This document shows, piece by piece, positions 1 through 11,966 of a DNA stretch of 64,000 nt. Position 1 is the first letter of the stretch, and the number at the start of each line of letters is the position of its first letter. Made by a program: the position numbers and the translations under genes. The notes below the pieces were generated by a model. That model worked only from the letters and a program-made list of their open reading frames with translations. It was not told where the DNA came from and searched no databases. Source of the stretch: Isoetes taiwanensis (taxonomy: Eukaryota; Streptophyta; Lycopodiopsida; Isoetales; Isoetaceae); NCBI GenBank assembly GCA_021234155.1, contig JAJEKV010000205.1:1-64000 (forward strand), written 5' to 3'.

Positions 1-15
1 GACAGCTATGGTTCC

Positions 16-201
16 TTGATGCTTCTCATGATAAAAGAGATGCATTTCAAACTCCCAGAGAATCTCGGAGTGAAGATCAGTATGTTTTGGTACTATGAAC
101 AATTTTTACTGATATACGGTCTCTGGATGCCGCAGATGGCTCTCCTTCGTGACAAGATTCCTACTATCCTCTGTGGAATAATCGGGATATTTGGCTCTTA
201 A
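16..201 (+). pseudogene. Antisense accessory ORF remnant of copy A
   Basis: This plus-strand frame (antisense to copy A pol) matches the minus-strand ORF at 50135-50560 of element B: shared stretches include LLMIKEMHFKLP, then FWY(Y/H)EQF. Both lie 3' of integrase, antisense to pol. The function is unknown. An antisense accessory gene in this position is known for Grande and some other Tat elements; I cannot show that this one is homologous to those. Only about 60 residues remain here. Confidence 0.5.
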
Positions 202-230
202 GTGAGGAGGATCTCGATCATCCTAGAATT

Positions 231-1044
231 TGTGTACTTTTTTGGACGAATAGAAATTCCCTTTGCTCTTTTGGAAATTGTCTCGTCTTGAAAAATATTT
301 CGCTCAACAACACACAATTAGCTCAATTAAAGGAAAATGGTCTGATGGTATAAGTATTAAGAGAACCTTGAAACACAACTAACCAAAACAACTTAGCAAA
401 TCCAATCAACAAGAATTCATGCCTAAGCCTAAAGGGAAATGAATGTAACCAATCAAAAGAGTTTTAAATCTTCAATTTCAACAACAATTAACCTACTCTA
501 AGTTAAAATAAGTATTCATATAGGATACAAAAAGGCCTAAACATGTATGTTGAGGCCACATCTTTTCAAATGCCGGATATTTGTAGGATTTGGTAATTCC
601 AAACCCTGCTTTTGAGACTTAAGCCAGATGAATACCAAATTTTCATAACTGCAAGGGCCTTTCCCAAGGATTTTCAAATTTAGATAGCTTACCTTCACTT
701 GCAAATATCCTATTTGAGCACGAGTTCCAATGGAGCAAATCTATCTCGAGTCAGGAGCTGCTTTAAAGCCGCTGCACTTAGCCTCTTAAGTAGATTGAAG
801 TTTTCCAGATCAAATCTATCCTCATCCAATTTTAGCAAAACTTCATACCAGGTTGTAATGCTCAAAGAACCCGCATCCAACTTGAGGCCATTTCAAGAGG
901 GAATTCCAACTCAACAGGAATAATCGCTTCAAATACCATAAACTAAATCAAGGGAGAAGCATTATGGCAATTTTATAAAGGATTCTAGTGAGCCTAAAGG
1001 GCATCATATAATTTCAATGCTAATCTTTTGGTTTTGGTAAACCG
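231..1044 (-). other. Non-coding 3' internal region of copy A
   Basis: Matches in inverted orientation the stretch between integrase and the antisense ORF of element B (about 49660-50130), including the end of the integrase frame (minus-strand equivalents of LKRYWPQH). No independent gene is visible. Confidence 0.5.
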
Positions 1045-1660
1045 TCAGAAATTCCCTGCTAATTTTGTTAGTAGACCTTTGACCATTTCTCGAGGATAAT
1101 AGGGCTTTTCACATGTCCGATTTGACTTGAAACAAGAATTTGAATAACTTAATAATAAAAGTAGAGCCTCTATCACCAAAATTTTGAAAGGATTCCAAAA
1201 CTCTAGAACAAATATTTTATGCAAAAACCCCAGCAAGAGTATATGCATTTGCTTTTCTCAAGGGTGCCGTTTTCCGACCATTTGGTAAAATAAACTGTGG
1301 CTACAACAATGTATTCATGCCGAAAGGTAAGATGTTGGGGACGAGAAATACAACTTAGCCCTCAACTTGAAATGCCTGGATACAATCCCAAAGAAGAGGG
1401 GCAGGATGCAAAATTTTCTTACCAAAGATCCGCATTATGCAAGTTTTAATGACATCATAGCAATCTCTAAATAAATGAGGCCGTAAATAACTGCATTCTT
1501 ATTTTTTTGGTGCTTGTATTCACAGAAATGACCACCACAAACACCTTTTGTGATTTTCAAGCAGTACCAAGTAGCTTCATCTTCATCAACACATTTTAAG
1601 AGTACACCATCCTTATTTACCTTGCACAAGATGTCAACAACCAATGAGTAAGTCAAAACA
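1045..1660 (-). pseudogene. Integrase remnant, copy A
   Basis: The minus frame contains GDILCKVN-like and LL(K/R)CVDE(D/E)EA sequences followed by GVCGGHF. This is the zinc-binding N-terminal part of a Ty3/gypsy integrase, almost identical to 48600-48740 of element B. The catalytic core is fragmented. Non-functional. Confidence 0.65.
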
Positions 1661-2399
1661 TTTTAACTTAAACTTGTAAGCTTGGCTTTTGAAAATTCGT
1701 ATGGTATCTCGATACCGGCGAATTTCTGATAGGTTGTTGCCAACCTTGACGTATAGCGATACCGCCCCGCTCATTTACAACAAGGTTAGTCATTTCTTCT
1801 TCTTGTACCACCTCCTCATGTTCAAAGTAGGTAAGTGTAAAGAAAAGTATAAACCTCGGTTGTCTAATACATGAATAACTCCTTTACCTTTAAATCATAA
1901 GATTGGAAGCTCATACAAGCCCACCTATGAAGCTTTAGTTTAATTCTTACCATACAAAAAGGCATGGGGTTCTCACGCATGCAGAGATAGTGGCTTGGGA
2001 TTTTGTAAAGATGACCCTGCCTCTCGATCAAAAGATGAGAGCGAAAGAAGACTTTTCTATCTTAGTATACTTCGCTTGAGAGACCATTGTTTGTTTGCAA
2101 AGCAATAGGGTGTCTATTCCGAAAATGGCAACCCATTTTTAGTGATAGTTGGTGTAAACTTTAAATGGTAAGGAAAGGTCCTGAGTTTTAAAAGTGTAGA
2201 ATGGCAATGGCTCTCTATGATCTCGCAAAGCTTTTTCACACCATCAGTCCAAAACAATGGTGCCTGGTATTTACTTTCTTTACTAACTTGCCTACTCTAG
2301 TTCCTAGAGATGACTCAACAAGGTGAGAAATTAGCACATACACTCTTAAGAAAGAGGTCATTCCATAAATCCCTTGGACTTCTTTAATTGTCCTGGTGT

Positions 2400-2980
2400 T
2401 TGAAGTTTTTAAAGCTATGATCTTCTTCGCCTACTTGAAGGCCTTAATAGTAAAACCCTCATGGCCTAAGAGCTGGCCTTCGGGATGCCAAAGATGCACT
2501 TCTTTGGGTTTAGATTAACCCAAATTTCTGTCTTACAACAAATATTCCTTTGTTGTACCAACATGATCACTGTATCAAGACTCTAAGCATAACCATCCAG
2601 AGAACTCCGAATTGCCTGAGTCATGTTTGCAAAAAAGACAAGATCCATGGTCAAATGTACAGGGCATCCATTAAGTTTTTGCAAGGCATCCTTTTCATTG
2701 CATAAGTTCCCATGGAGTAATGAAGGATGTCTTGACTCCATCTTCCTTTTGGATGCTAACTGATTAAAACCAGAGAACGAATCCAAAAATGAGTATACTA
2801 GACTTACCAACAACGTGACAAAGGATTTCTTCCAAAAAAGTAAGGCAACAATCTTAACAAAGATTTTATTTAGATCTCTATAATCCACACATATTCTTAA
2901 GGAACCATTCTTTTAGAACTGAACAACACAAGAAACCCAAAGAGGGTTCATAATGTCAACTATCAACTCGATTCTTGATT
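2400..2980 (-). pseudogene. Reverse transcriptase remnant, copy A
   Basis: Minus-strand pieces DYRDLNK, YSFLDSFSGFNQ and a scrambled FGL(M)NA region mark RT motifs as in element B (47300-47600). Several frameshifts. The motif C region (FLDD in B and C) is not readable. Non-functional. Confidence 0.6.
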
Positions 2981-3002
2981 TTGACACCCTCGCTGATAAG
3001 AT

Positions 3003-3392
3003 CTAAAAGTGAGGAACAATTTTTCCCACCCCTGCATGACAGTTTAGTATCTTCAATGTAACTTTATCCAACCTACAAAATGCCCTATCAACCCTTTCAA
3101 TTTCAATATTCATGCAAAAACATCTCACCCAATCTTCAAAGTACTTAATCATTTTACCTTTGCAATCTTCATCATATAGATCTCCCATTTGCAAAGTCCT
3201 AGACATACCCCTTGTGCACTTCAAGTTCTTTTGGATTCTTCGTTGATGGTCAAGATAGGATGGAACTGAGAGTTCATCTTCATCTAGGACATCTTCCTTG
3301 ATAGCTCCTCGTGAGAGATGCTCTAAGAGTGTTTTCCTGCACAAAGAATCAGCCTCAAAGTTTTTAGGACCTGGAATATGACAACTTCCCAA
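3003..3392 (-). pseudogene. Junction between aRNH and RT, copy A
   Basis: The minus frame reads CHIPGPKNFEADSLC, then HLSRGAIKEDVLDEDELS and PRTLQMGDLYDED. The first is the last helix region of the archaeal-type RNase H; the rest is the linker into RT. Element B has the same linker at 46830-47020, so the domain order is conserved between the copies. Confidence 0.6.
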
Positions 3393-3399
3393 TGATCAA

Positions 3400-3760
3400 A
3401 AAGTTAGCAATTTCAGCTTGTGTATTCAGACCCTCCATATCTTGATGTGTTTTGTTTGGTATTCCCTCAAAACTGCTTATAAAATGCTGTGAAAGTCCCC
3501 ATAGATAAATAATATGGAAATATTCATAATTCAAGCTTCCTGTAGGTCATGAGGGCCCCATATCATTGCATTAGAAGAAATATTAGGATGAATTCCTCCT
3601 ATCTTAGTTATCAAATTTAAGATCCGCATCCCTTCGTAATAGCGTTGGTACAGCGTAACCTTTAATTTTAGACATACCTCCATCAAACCAAAGGTAGCCT
3701 TGTTTTCTTGGATCGTGGAACCTACATGAGCAAAGTTGAGGACTTCAAGATTCATATCAA
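3400..3760 (-). pseudogene. Archaeal-type RNase H (aRNH) remnant, copy A
   Basis: The minus frame includes NKATFGLMEVC, then ITKIGGIHPNISSNA, equivalent to the aRNH of element B (AYLWFDGGMSKN and KIGRIHPNISSNAAEYRA). The catalytic DGG and EYRA motifs are lost here. It lies upstream of RT in the direction of transcription. Confidence 0.55.
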
Positions 3761-5495
3761 CATCCGACCTAAACCCATCTCAACTCTTTTCCTGAAATAT
3801 CCGGCATCTATGAATCGATGTTAAAGCGTAAGGGTCACTTTTGTTTTATATACGCTTTAATGGAAGGTTCCATTTGAAATAGTGCAACCTCTCGTAATTA
3901 TAGGCTTCAGCATCTACTGCTTTCATCCAATCTTCTTCCTAATAACCATAGATGTTAGCATGGTTATTGATTCTCAAAAAATCAACAACCACAAAATGTG
4001 AAGCAAGACAATGATTCCCTCAGACATCATCAGTATACATTTCTCACTCACTCCCTTTGGTACTACTTTTATAATTGGAAAAGGATTTTAAATAATAAGT
4101 GGTTGTCTTCACTTGAGATCCAATGTTTTCTTACAATATGATAAGGCGATGATTTAGGAAGAACCCTCCATCCAAAGAAAACTATCTAAAATGGGAGGTC
4201 CCTATAGTAGCACTACAAACAAAAGCACCGATCTCGGTGCTCAGAAGGGGCTAGCTTTTAAATGTTGCTGCAAGTTTCTTCAGCAATTTCTTCAACATTT
4301 TGGGTATGTTTGATAAGCTTTTCCCCATGATGGTGCAATCTCAATAAAGTTAGTAAGTCTACAAAGAACTTGGAGTTTTTCATAAGCAATTCAAATTCAT
4401 CGCTCGTAATCTTCTTATACCTTTGATAGAGGAGCCAAGAATTATGGATTTCATTGAAATGTTACCTTAGAGCGCACTTGGTGAGCTGTAATTTTATAAG
4501 TACCGAATGGGAGCTCAGCACGCTTGCAGCACAACCATAACATCTTGTTCTTCTAGTTCTTCCAGACAAGTCTCAATAAAACCACATACAATTGCTACCT
4601 TTTCTTGCTTTGCAAGGTAATTCTTGACAACTATGAGAACTTCTCTTGGCCTATCTCTTTTGCAAAAGAACAAACAGGGACATTCTCACCAAAATGGCCC
4701 CTTTTGGCATTTAGGACGAGGATCTTGCAAAGCAATTTTTCAGCCCTATGATAGGGTTTACCCTGATTGGTGCATTCAGGTACTTGGCGTAGCTAGAAGA
4801 AGGAGCATTATTACTATTTTTAAACTCCATGAGTTGTTTGGTAAGCTTTTAAGAGAGTCAGATATTTTACTTATCTCCCGATTTCATTTCCTAAAACACG
4901 GGAGGGTCTAATTTTGACCTTTGGCTTCTTTTTTTTCCTTCGACCGCATACCCGGGGAGGCAAAGATTAGTATAGTGTGACTGCGTTAACCACGATTATC
5001 ATGATGAGGAGGGTAGAATGGATCTCTGATTTCATCATGTGAGATAGCTTAGCATTTCTACTATAAATCTCTGACCTTTACAAATGTCTTATGGATTGAA
5101 TCTAACTCACCAAACTTTTGAAGTTTTTAATAACTTTCTATATAAATCTTAGGCCCGGACATGGACCTCGATAAAGGAAGCAAACAGGATGCAAAGTTGG
5201 GTGGGAAACATGGTTCCATTACAAAACCAACGAATAAGAAAGTTAAATCTTTCCACATCTTTTGTTTCACACTTTCACGGATTTAATAGAAAAGGAATCA
5301 AAAGCCTTAAAACAAGATCTGGTAAAAGTAGTCTTACCAAACCTTGATGAGGAAACTTTTGTTCCAATTCATCCCACTTAGTACCTATTGGACAACAAAT
5401 CCAACCAGATCCGCTTCATCACCTTTCATGCATTTGATAAACTCGGCAAACCTGGTACCTTTCTTCTTTCCATGCTCCTCATATTCTTCAAAATT
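3761..5495 (-). pseudogene. Protease and gag remnant, copy A
   Basis: No long frame survives. The nucleotide sequence is the inverted equivalent of 44640-46400 of element B (gag core, zinc knuckles, DGGSS-type protease). For example, 5340-5490 matches B's KCMKGDEARSWLDF region. Stops and indels throughout. Confidence 0.55.
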
Positions 5496-7863
5496 CTTCA
5501 GAACTCAATTTCAAATCTTTGGTTTTGTCAAAATCACTACAAATGTTATCCCCCAAAAGCAGAAAAAACTGTCGAGAACAAAAATCAATCTTGCAGTCAC
5601 ACCCTTTAAGATTTTTGAGTTTTGGTTTTGGTATGAGTTATAGACAAGTAGAGGGAACTCTTGGTGAAAGTCCTGTCTCGATTTGGATAGGGGAAGACCA
5701 AGAAAATCAATGTCAAAGTTAGGTCAAAAATTGGTCAATGCCAAAGCAGAGAGCCAAAATTTGCAAATGGAGTTTGGTGATGAATTTTGAGTTGGAATTT
5801 GTGCAAATGACCTCAGAATGAACTCTAGATCACGTGCATAGGGATTTCTTGACAAGCAAACACTATGATATTTCTTGGAGACGGACCAAAGTCTTGAATT
5901 GCATCACGCAGTTTGTGGCAGATATGAAAAAAACTATTTTTTCTTTGTTTTCTTTGCATATAAACAATATTCAATCCTATTTAAGGCTGGGACACAACTA
6001 TTTAGCTGGGATTCAACTTAAAATATCTGATTTTTATTGGTCATAGGCAGGGCATTAACAGATTTATAACTTGAGAAGATGGCAACACTATTTTTCCGTG
6101 CAAAGAATATGCATTAAGATCATAAAATATCACAGGAGTTCGAAATCTCGGGGAGAAAATATCCAAAATAATGCTTGAGAGTAACTCCCAAAGCATAGTA
6201 AGCTTCGATAATCTAGAAATTGTGCGGAAGAGAAAGTAATAAGGAATTTTGAATTGCGGTAGAAGTTTTGGTGTCGGGTAGGTCACAACACGGTGGGTCT
6301 TGATCAAAAATACAAATCAATCTTCAATCTCGAACAGGATTAGCTGAATTTGGAGTAGAACAGATCAATAAAATATCAAAGATATAGAAAGCCGGATCCG
6401 AGAGGTATATCTCCGGGGGTGTTGATTTGATCTGTGATGCTGGCTTAAGAACTGTTCTTCCCCAAAACTAGCTCGGCCGAGTGATTTTAGGCCTAATTTG
6501 AGCAATTTCTATCAAACCAAGTGCCACAGAGGATCACCGAGGTCTCGGAAAAGGTTCAGGAGCTGATTTCGGGAGAAAATTGGCGGGGTTCAATCAAATT
6601 ATGGCACGATTTGGCCGGATTTAGCAGGTTCCCCCGTTTCTTAGGGTTCATCGAAAAAATCTTGAGGGTGATATATCCCACAGGCAAAAACGAGTCTGGA
6701 GGCTTCTGTATATAAGGAATAGTGTTGACCTCACTATTGACTTTGCGTGCCACGCAGAGGGGACAACCAGCCCGTGTCTGGCCCCCACGCCCTGCTGCCA
6801 CGTGGAAAAATGGGGGGGGTGACCTGGAGCTATGCAGAAGTAGATAGGGTAGATAGGCTAGAATAGGTTTTTCTATTTTTTTTTTTATTTTTTGGCACGC
6901 ATCCCAAGAAATAATATTTGAGGAATTTTCCAAGGTCTTTTTTGAATTTTGGAAAGGCCAACATAGCTATTTTTTGCCAAGCTCCAAATCTAGAGTGTTT
7001 TCAAGTCAAATTGAGATACTTGAAATTTTGCCCATTTTGACCATGGTCAATGAGTTTTCAACCTTGGGAATGGTGAAAAAATCATAGGAAGAGGGTGAAA
7101 AGATAGGAAAAAAAAGGCTATGGCAGGATTTAGGGAAATAAGATGAAAGTAAAATTCAAGCCTCCTTGCTCTTGAAGTTTTTCATGATCTCTTGAGAGCA
7201 ATTCACAAGTGGAGGTGAGGCCAATAAAAATATAGGTAGTGAAGTAATGAAAGAAGGCATGACAAGGTGGAAATGGGGTATAAAAAGATGAAAGGAAAGT
7301 GGATATGGAATGGATGAAATGGATAAAGGATGGAAACCCCCAGAGCACATGATCTTATCTCCAAAGCTCAAATCATACCTCATAACTTTGCTCAAGGCCC
7401 TAGGGTCTTCCAAACTTCTAAAAGGTCTTCCAATCTTCAAGGCCTAAACAAGAGCAAAATTCACCTTTAAAGTGACATCTTCATAGGTGTGACTTCCAAA
7501 CCATTGGTGCAACTCCATTTAGCTCCATATGAGTGAATATGAGCAACATGCTTATAACTCCTTGTATAGCTTGCTATATCCTTTGCCTGGTCTTCAAGAA
7601 ATAAGAATGTAACTAGAAAATTTCCTCAAAGGAAAGAATTAGGCTATACAACCAAGATCCCAAGGGTCTTCCAAACTTGAGCCAATTTCTTCCAAACTCT
7701 AGCAGGATCAAAATAACACTAACTCTTACCATATGAGTAATAGGAAAGTAACTTAAGATGAAACCTCAAAAGAAACCACAAGTCTTCCAAACTCTGACAA
7801 GTATCTTCCAATCTTGGAACTCTAGGTATCATGATGGTCCATGTTGCCCAAAAAGGGGCAACA
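5496..7863 (-). repeat. LTR of copy A (3' edge deleted)
   Basis: Matches the 2.47 kb LTRs of element B (41813-44283 and 51487-53961) in inverted orientation, from the TGTTGCCC terminus (7863) to about 100 bp before the LTR 3' end. The terminal GTTGCCCC/GGGGCAAC-type hairpin is present at 7845-7863. The likely core promoter (TATATAAGG on the plus strand near 6710) corresponds to the ATTTATATCC region of the B LTR. Confidence 0.75.
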
Positions 7864-8455
7864 TAGAGATATGGGATATCATTCTGCGAAAAGAGGATTT
7901 CCAGGAGCTTAGCTTTCTGCAGGTTCACCGTCATTCCTGCTGTGTCACAGAACCCACTAAGAGCATTCAAATATTACTGCATACTTCTGGCTGTATGGGA
8001 CAGCAAGTCCACATCGTCTGCATAGAGCAATTGCCTTATACTATATGCATCTGGTAGCTGTGGGCTACAGGCCCCATGTTCTTGCATCCAGGTCTCCAAT
8101 TTGTCAATGTAGAGACCAAAGAGCATTGGAGATAATGGACATCCTTTTTTAACCCCTATGGTGCTAGCAACTCGCTAATTTGATGCAGGCAATGCAACAT
8201 ATATCCCATCATAGAGTCTGTAGATGACATTTTGTAAGTCCTGTGGGACATGCAACTCCTAAAACGCTGCCACAACCGGCCTCGAGGGAACGTATCATAT
8301 GCAGTCTTGAAATCTATGAAACAGCAATATAGGTCACGTCGCGCATTGCGGTTAGCCTCCATAAGGATTCTGAGAGTGAATATGGGCAGGACGAAACCCC
8401 CCTCCCGGCCATCTGCGCACACTCTAGCTTCCTCAACTCACTGAGTTAGCCTCTT
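7864..8455 (-). pseudogene. LINE reverse transcriptase fragment
   Basis: Minus-strand frames give LYCCFIDFKTAYDTFPR (RT motif A region), then a GCPLSP-like region, LLYADDVDLLSH (motif C, YADD) and SGFCDTAGMTVNLQK. Three frames are used, so it is broken. The motif A block is close to the LINE at 57790-60080 (LYCCFVDFAKAFDTVPR), so they belong to one family. It is cut at 7864 by copy A; the continuation would lie left of the window. Confidence 0.8.
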
Positions 8456-8607
8456 CTCCGGCCTAGTTAAGGGAAAAATATCAAGAAAATAAAAGAAAAA
8501 TATTTTCAAAAATACGAAGAAAATGTCCCCAAATAGCACCCATTAAGCACCACGTGTCGCTGAAATAAAAAGTGTCCCAATCTTTGTGCTTTGACCCATG
8601 TATACAT

Positions 8608-9002
8608 GTTTTGTGGAAAGTTGAAGGAAAATGGGTTGTTAAGAGCTCTATATATGGTGATATTGGTGCAAACCCTTCTGCTGATAGGCTGTTAAGGTTG
8701 TAGAGATTGTTAATACCTTCCGGTTGCAGGAGCAGTCTGCGATCAACGATAAGGGTTTTTTGGGCTATATTAGGTGCTATATCAAGGCTTTGACCCCCCT
8801 TGTCCTGAAGACCATTGTGATGAGTTTAAGAAAAATGTGGAGGGTGTTATAAAATGGTTGCTTTCCAAGCTCAACGATTTCCAGTACTTTGTTGGGGAAA
8901 GCATGAAAGTTGGCGATCCTCATCTTTGTATATTATAAGGAGGGCAAATCTGATCCTACATTTCTCTACTTCAGGGATGCTCTTAAGGAATACAAGTGTT
9001 AA
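8608..9002 (+). pseudogene. TCTP processed pseudogene
   Basis: Reading across frames gives [66 protein letters not shown], then after a frameshift [14 protein letters not shown] and LKEYKC-stop. These are the conserved blocks of plant translationally controlled tumor protein, in order and without introns, down to the family's terminal KC. The N-terminus (about 30 residues) is missing and at least two frameshifts are present. I infer a 5'-truncated retrocopy. No poly(A) or target duplication was clear. Confidence 0.85.
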
Positions 9003-9573
9003 ACTTGTATGGCTTTGCTAGACCTTTTTAAACCTACGGCTTTGTTGATGTTACCACCAAAGTTGATCAGAGTATCTAAACTATTTGTTTAGTATAGTGA
9101 CTCTAATAGAATGGAATGGTTCTATTTAGCATTAATAGAACTATCATTCTTGGGAAAGGGGCACCTTCTTTGGCTTAGGCCTCATTTGGCTCCTTTCTCC
9201 CCTATATATACTATGTTCTCTTTCTCAGTTCCCATCAGCGTTCTCTCTGAGCTGCATCTTTGTTTCTTGGTATGATGGTATCGGCTTCTTTTCTGCTTAC
9301 CCTTAGTTTGTTCTTTGTTTTTCTAGTTACATCCTCTCTGTTTTGTTGCCCTGTTTTTGTTTTTTGAGCATGAAAACTTTTCAAGCTTTTCTCCAGGACT
9401 TTTGTTCCCTTGAATCTGGCCGAAATCACTAATCGAATTTTTTTGCAGGTTTTTCCCTCCCAACCATAGTCAAATTTTATATCATTCAAAAATTCATTCG
9501 ACAAAACTTTCCATCCATCCAAAAACGATTGAATCCGACATTCTGGGAGGGAGATATGCAAAGAAGCATTTTG

Positions 9574-9604
<31 letters not shown>

Positions 9605-9745
9605 GCCGAAATCATTAATCTGCGTTTTTTACAGCCTTTTTACTGTCCAAGATGTTCGAGTTCTATATCCTTGGAAAACTCCTGGATAATCTTTCTATTC
9701 CTCCAAAAATCATTAAATTTGATATTCTAGGAGGGAGATATGATA
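9003..9745 (+). other. Non-coding stretch with promoter-like site and diverged tandem duplication
   Basis: Contains a TATA-like CTATATATACTA at 9212-9223 followed by a pyrimidine-rich stretch, and a long T run at 9582-9604. About 145 bp (9416-9560) is repeated in diverged form at 9606-9750; both copies contain CCGAAATCA and end in GGGAGGGAGATATG or GGAGGGAGATATG. No convincing gene. Could be part of an LTR or a promoter of a lost unit. Confidence 0.4.
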
Positions 9746-10130
9746 GATTGCTAGCAAAGGTAGGCAGGATTTATCCCAATACTACCTCTAATATGGCAGA
9801 ATACAAAGCTTTAATTGCAGGTCTCCAAGAAGCAAAGAATCTGAGCATTGATGAAATTGTTATCTTTGGAGATTCTCAGCTTGTTTGCAGGCAGATATTG
9901 GGAGAATGTCAGGCCAAGAATGAGGACATGATCCTATCAGAGATCAAGCTATGCAAGAATTACAGAATTTCAAAATCTGGGAGCTTTGTCACGTGCCAAG
10001 AGAGCAGAACTGTGAGGCTGATTCACTATGCAAAAGTGTTCTTCTTGAACACTTGGCTGAAGGAGCAATTCAAGAGGAGGAGCTAGAAAAGAAAGACCTG
10101 CAACAACTTTATCCCATTCTGAATATGTAG
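9745..10130 (+). pseudogene. Archaeal-type RNase H (aRNH) of element C
   Basis: Frame 9652-10086 contains GRIYPNTTSNMAEYKALIAGL, then IVIFGDSQLVCRQILGE. The E of AEYKAL and the D of GDSQLV are the expected RNase H catalytic acidic residues; the first Asp is lost at the truncated 5' edge. A frameshift leads into WELCHVPREQNCEADSLC, with the last conserved Asp. It lies upstream of RT, as in copies A and B. Confidence 0.8.
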
Positions 10131-11684
10131 CATAATAACATGGGGTTTTCTTTGTGTTTTTATACGCTTTTCACAAAGGTTTTCCTAAGATTTCATGGCG
10201 TATTCAAATGGATGTACTAATGCGTACATCTAGAGTGCACCATTTCTTAGTCGTTGATTTAGTTTTTTTTTTTCAATGGTCCAACATCCAAGGGCTCACA
10301 ACAAAAGCCCTCTTTTTATTTTAGGGGCTGATTTTTCCTTGAAAAATCAATTATTTTTAAGTTCCAAAAACAGACATGCAAGCATCGAGGTCCCTTATTT
10401 TAGGGTTCCTTGAGGAAAGGGTTTGCTTTACGGTTGCAAGCCAGATTTGCTTCCGGAGAAGAAACTTCTATGTTCTTGCTCTCTGGAGGAGGGATTTTGT
10501 AGCAATGTTGGCCGCCAATCTTTGAAATTTTGAATTTGCTTAGGTGCAAAGCATGCGTTAGCTGCTATATAGCGGTTTACAGTGAAGAACAATTGTGTGT
10601 TAGGGAGATGATAGATCTTATAGAATGATACGGACCAAATATGTTACAGATTGATGAAAGGATCAAAGAGGCTATTCAGCATGACTGCACAGTTTATGCT
10701 CCTGGAATTGAGTTTATGTTACTGCACCTTCTCTCCTGCCACCGCTCCTAAGCCTGCTTCAGTCCCTCGATCTGAACCTGAGCATGTTTATGATAAACAT
10801 TGAAGCTGGCTGCACGAATAGGATGTTCACAGAATGATGTTCACTGTTCATGTGTTCATGTGATTTTGCACTTGAAGCTTTATCAGAAGTGCTTGCAGGG
10901 AATAATGATGAAGTAGAACAGGAAGACAGATTGCACAAGTTTCTAAGATATAACATCTTGCATATGGAGGATAACTTTGGCCCTTCATCCAATAAAGCAT
11001 GCCATTGTAAACCCTCCGAATGTAAAGCATGCCATTGTTTGGGTCGAAAGAAGAAGGGTTGAAGACTTGATAATCTCCATGGGAAATCAGGTCTGTAGAA
11101 CAGAAATTAACTAGGGCAGTGTTTCGGATCTTTTGCAGAAGAATTTTCCATTTTGGGAATTCATCAAGTAGTTGGGCACAAGATGCATATTCTTACAGAG
11201 TTATAATCTGCAGACGGCATTAGTTTTGTGGCTTGAGAATGAAGCCAAACTCACTGAAGAATCACCATTACTAGCACCCAATATTGTCCCTCCAACACAG
11301 GAATTTGTTGCAGATCCGGCCCTGCATATCCGGCTGCAGATGCTCAGATCGGTCCTGCTCTTTTGCCCTATTTTTGATCGACTGATGATTTGGCCCTATT
11401 TTTCTTCAAGTCTTATCTTCTATTTTGATCCTCCTGCATTCTATCCATAGATTCGGGCCACTGTGCGACATGGTTTATCTGCAAAAGTTGATCCAATGGG
11501 CTCCAACACAGGTCGCTGCTGCAACCAAGCAGCAAACCCCTTTTTGGATCCGGCTCGCTGGTGAACCCCTTATTTGTGGGTGTTTAGCAAATTTTTTAAC
11601 TCTTCTACTAGCATAAATTGGGAGTTCATTCTTTTATATAAATTTAGTCATTCTCAAAAAAATCCAGTATAGAAGATGCGGCAT

Positions 11685-11776
11685 GTTAGAGATAATGTTC
11701 GCCCGCAGGCCCTTACGCGGGGTGTGGACCAGGCTCGCCACCCCGCGTAAGGGCCTGCGGGCGAACATTTTCTAAC
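11685..11776. repeat. Perfect 28-bp inverted repeat with 18-bp loop
   Basis: 11695-11722 is the exact reverse complement of 11741-11768. The outer GTTAGA/TCTAAC pairs extend the stem with a small bulge. The arms are GC-rich (CGCCCGCAGG, TTACGCGGGG). A single strand would form a very stable hairpin. It directly abuts a second palindrome. Confidence 0.9.
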
Positions 11777-11966
11777 GTAAAGTTAAGGGGGGAGGATATT
11801 TCCCACCACGTGGCGCCATCGTAGTCGCACAACTCTGATTAATCCGTTATCAGCCAGCACCGGAGGAGAGGAAGCCAGCATCGGAGGAGAGGAAGCGAGC
11901 TACAGCACATTATATGTTTTAAGATTGCTTGTAATATGGTGAAATATCCTCCCCCCTAACTTTACG
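11776..11966. mobile_element. MITE-like unit with 25-bp terminal inverted repeats
   Basis: Left end CGTAAAGTTAAGGGGGGAGG at 11776-11795 and onward, right end its reverse complement at 11942-11966, with one 1-bp indel over 25-26 bp. It is about 190 bp long. The interior holds a small tandem duplication (CAGCACCGGAGGAGAGGAAG and CAGCATCGGAGGAGAGGAAG, near 11855-11898). No target duplication was clear. It may be a non-autonomous DNA transposon or a foldback sequence. Confidence 0.55.

Larger units (their letters stand above)
1..7863 (-). mobile_element. Tat-like Ty3/gypsy element, copy A (decayed, 3' end beyond window)
   Basis: The minus strand reads LTR, gag, archaeal-type RNase H, RT and integrase remnants, then the 3' accessory region. 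It matches element B (41813-53961) piece by piece, in inverted orientation. The outer LTR edge at 7863 has the same terminal sequence as B (TGTTGCCC on the minus strand). The end of the LTR, the primer site and the start of gag are deleted near 5495, where sequence jumps from gag directly into mid-LTR. Every ORF is broken by stops and frameshifts. The element interrupts a LINE RT fragment, so it is younger than that LINE. Its left end lies outside the window, so its target duplication cannot be checked. Confidence 0.85.

Noticed and set aside
7130-7440. ORFs such as 7156-7440 (minus) and the equal ones at 42243 and 51916
   Set aside because: They occur in the LTRs of the A/B family, once per LTR, with no domain and with frame changes between copies. 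They are probably chance frames in non-coding LTR.
10850-11062. Cys/His-rich end (KACHCKPSECKACHCLG) as a zinc finger
   Set aside because: It arises from a short repeated word (AAAGCATGCCATTGT) and the other frame looks as plausible; no family match.
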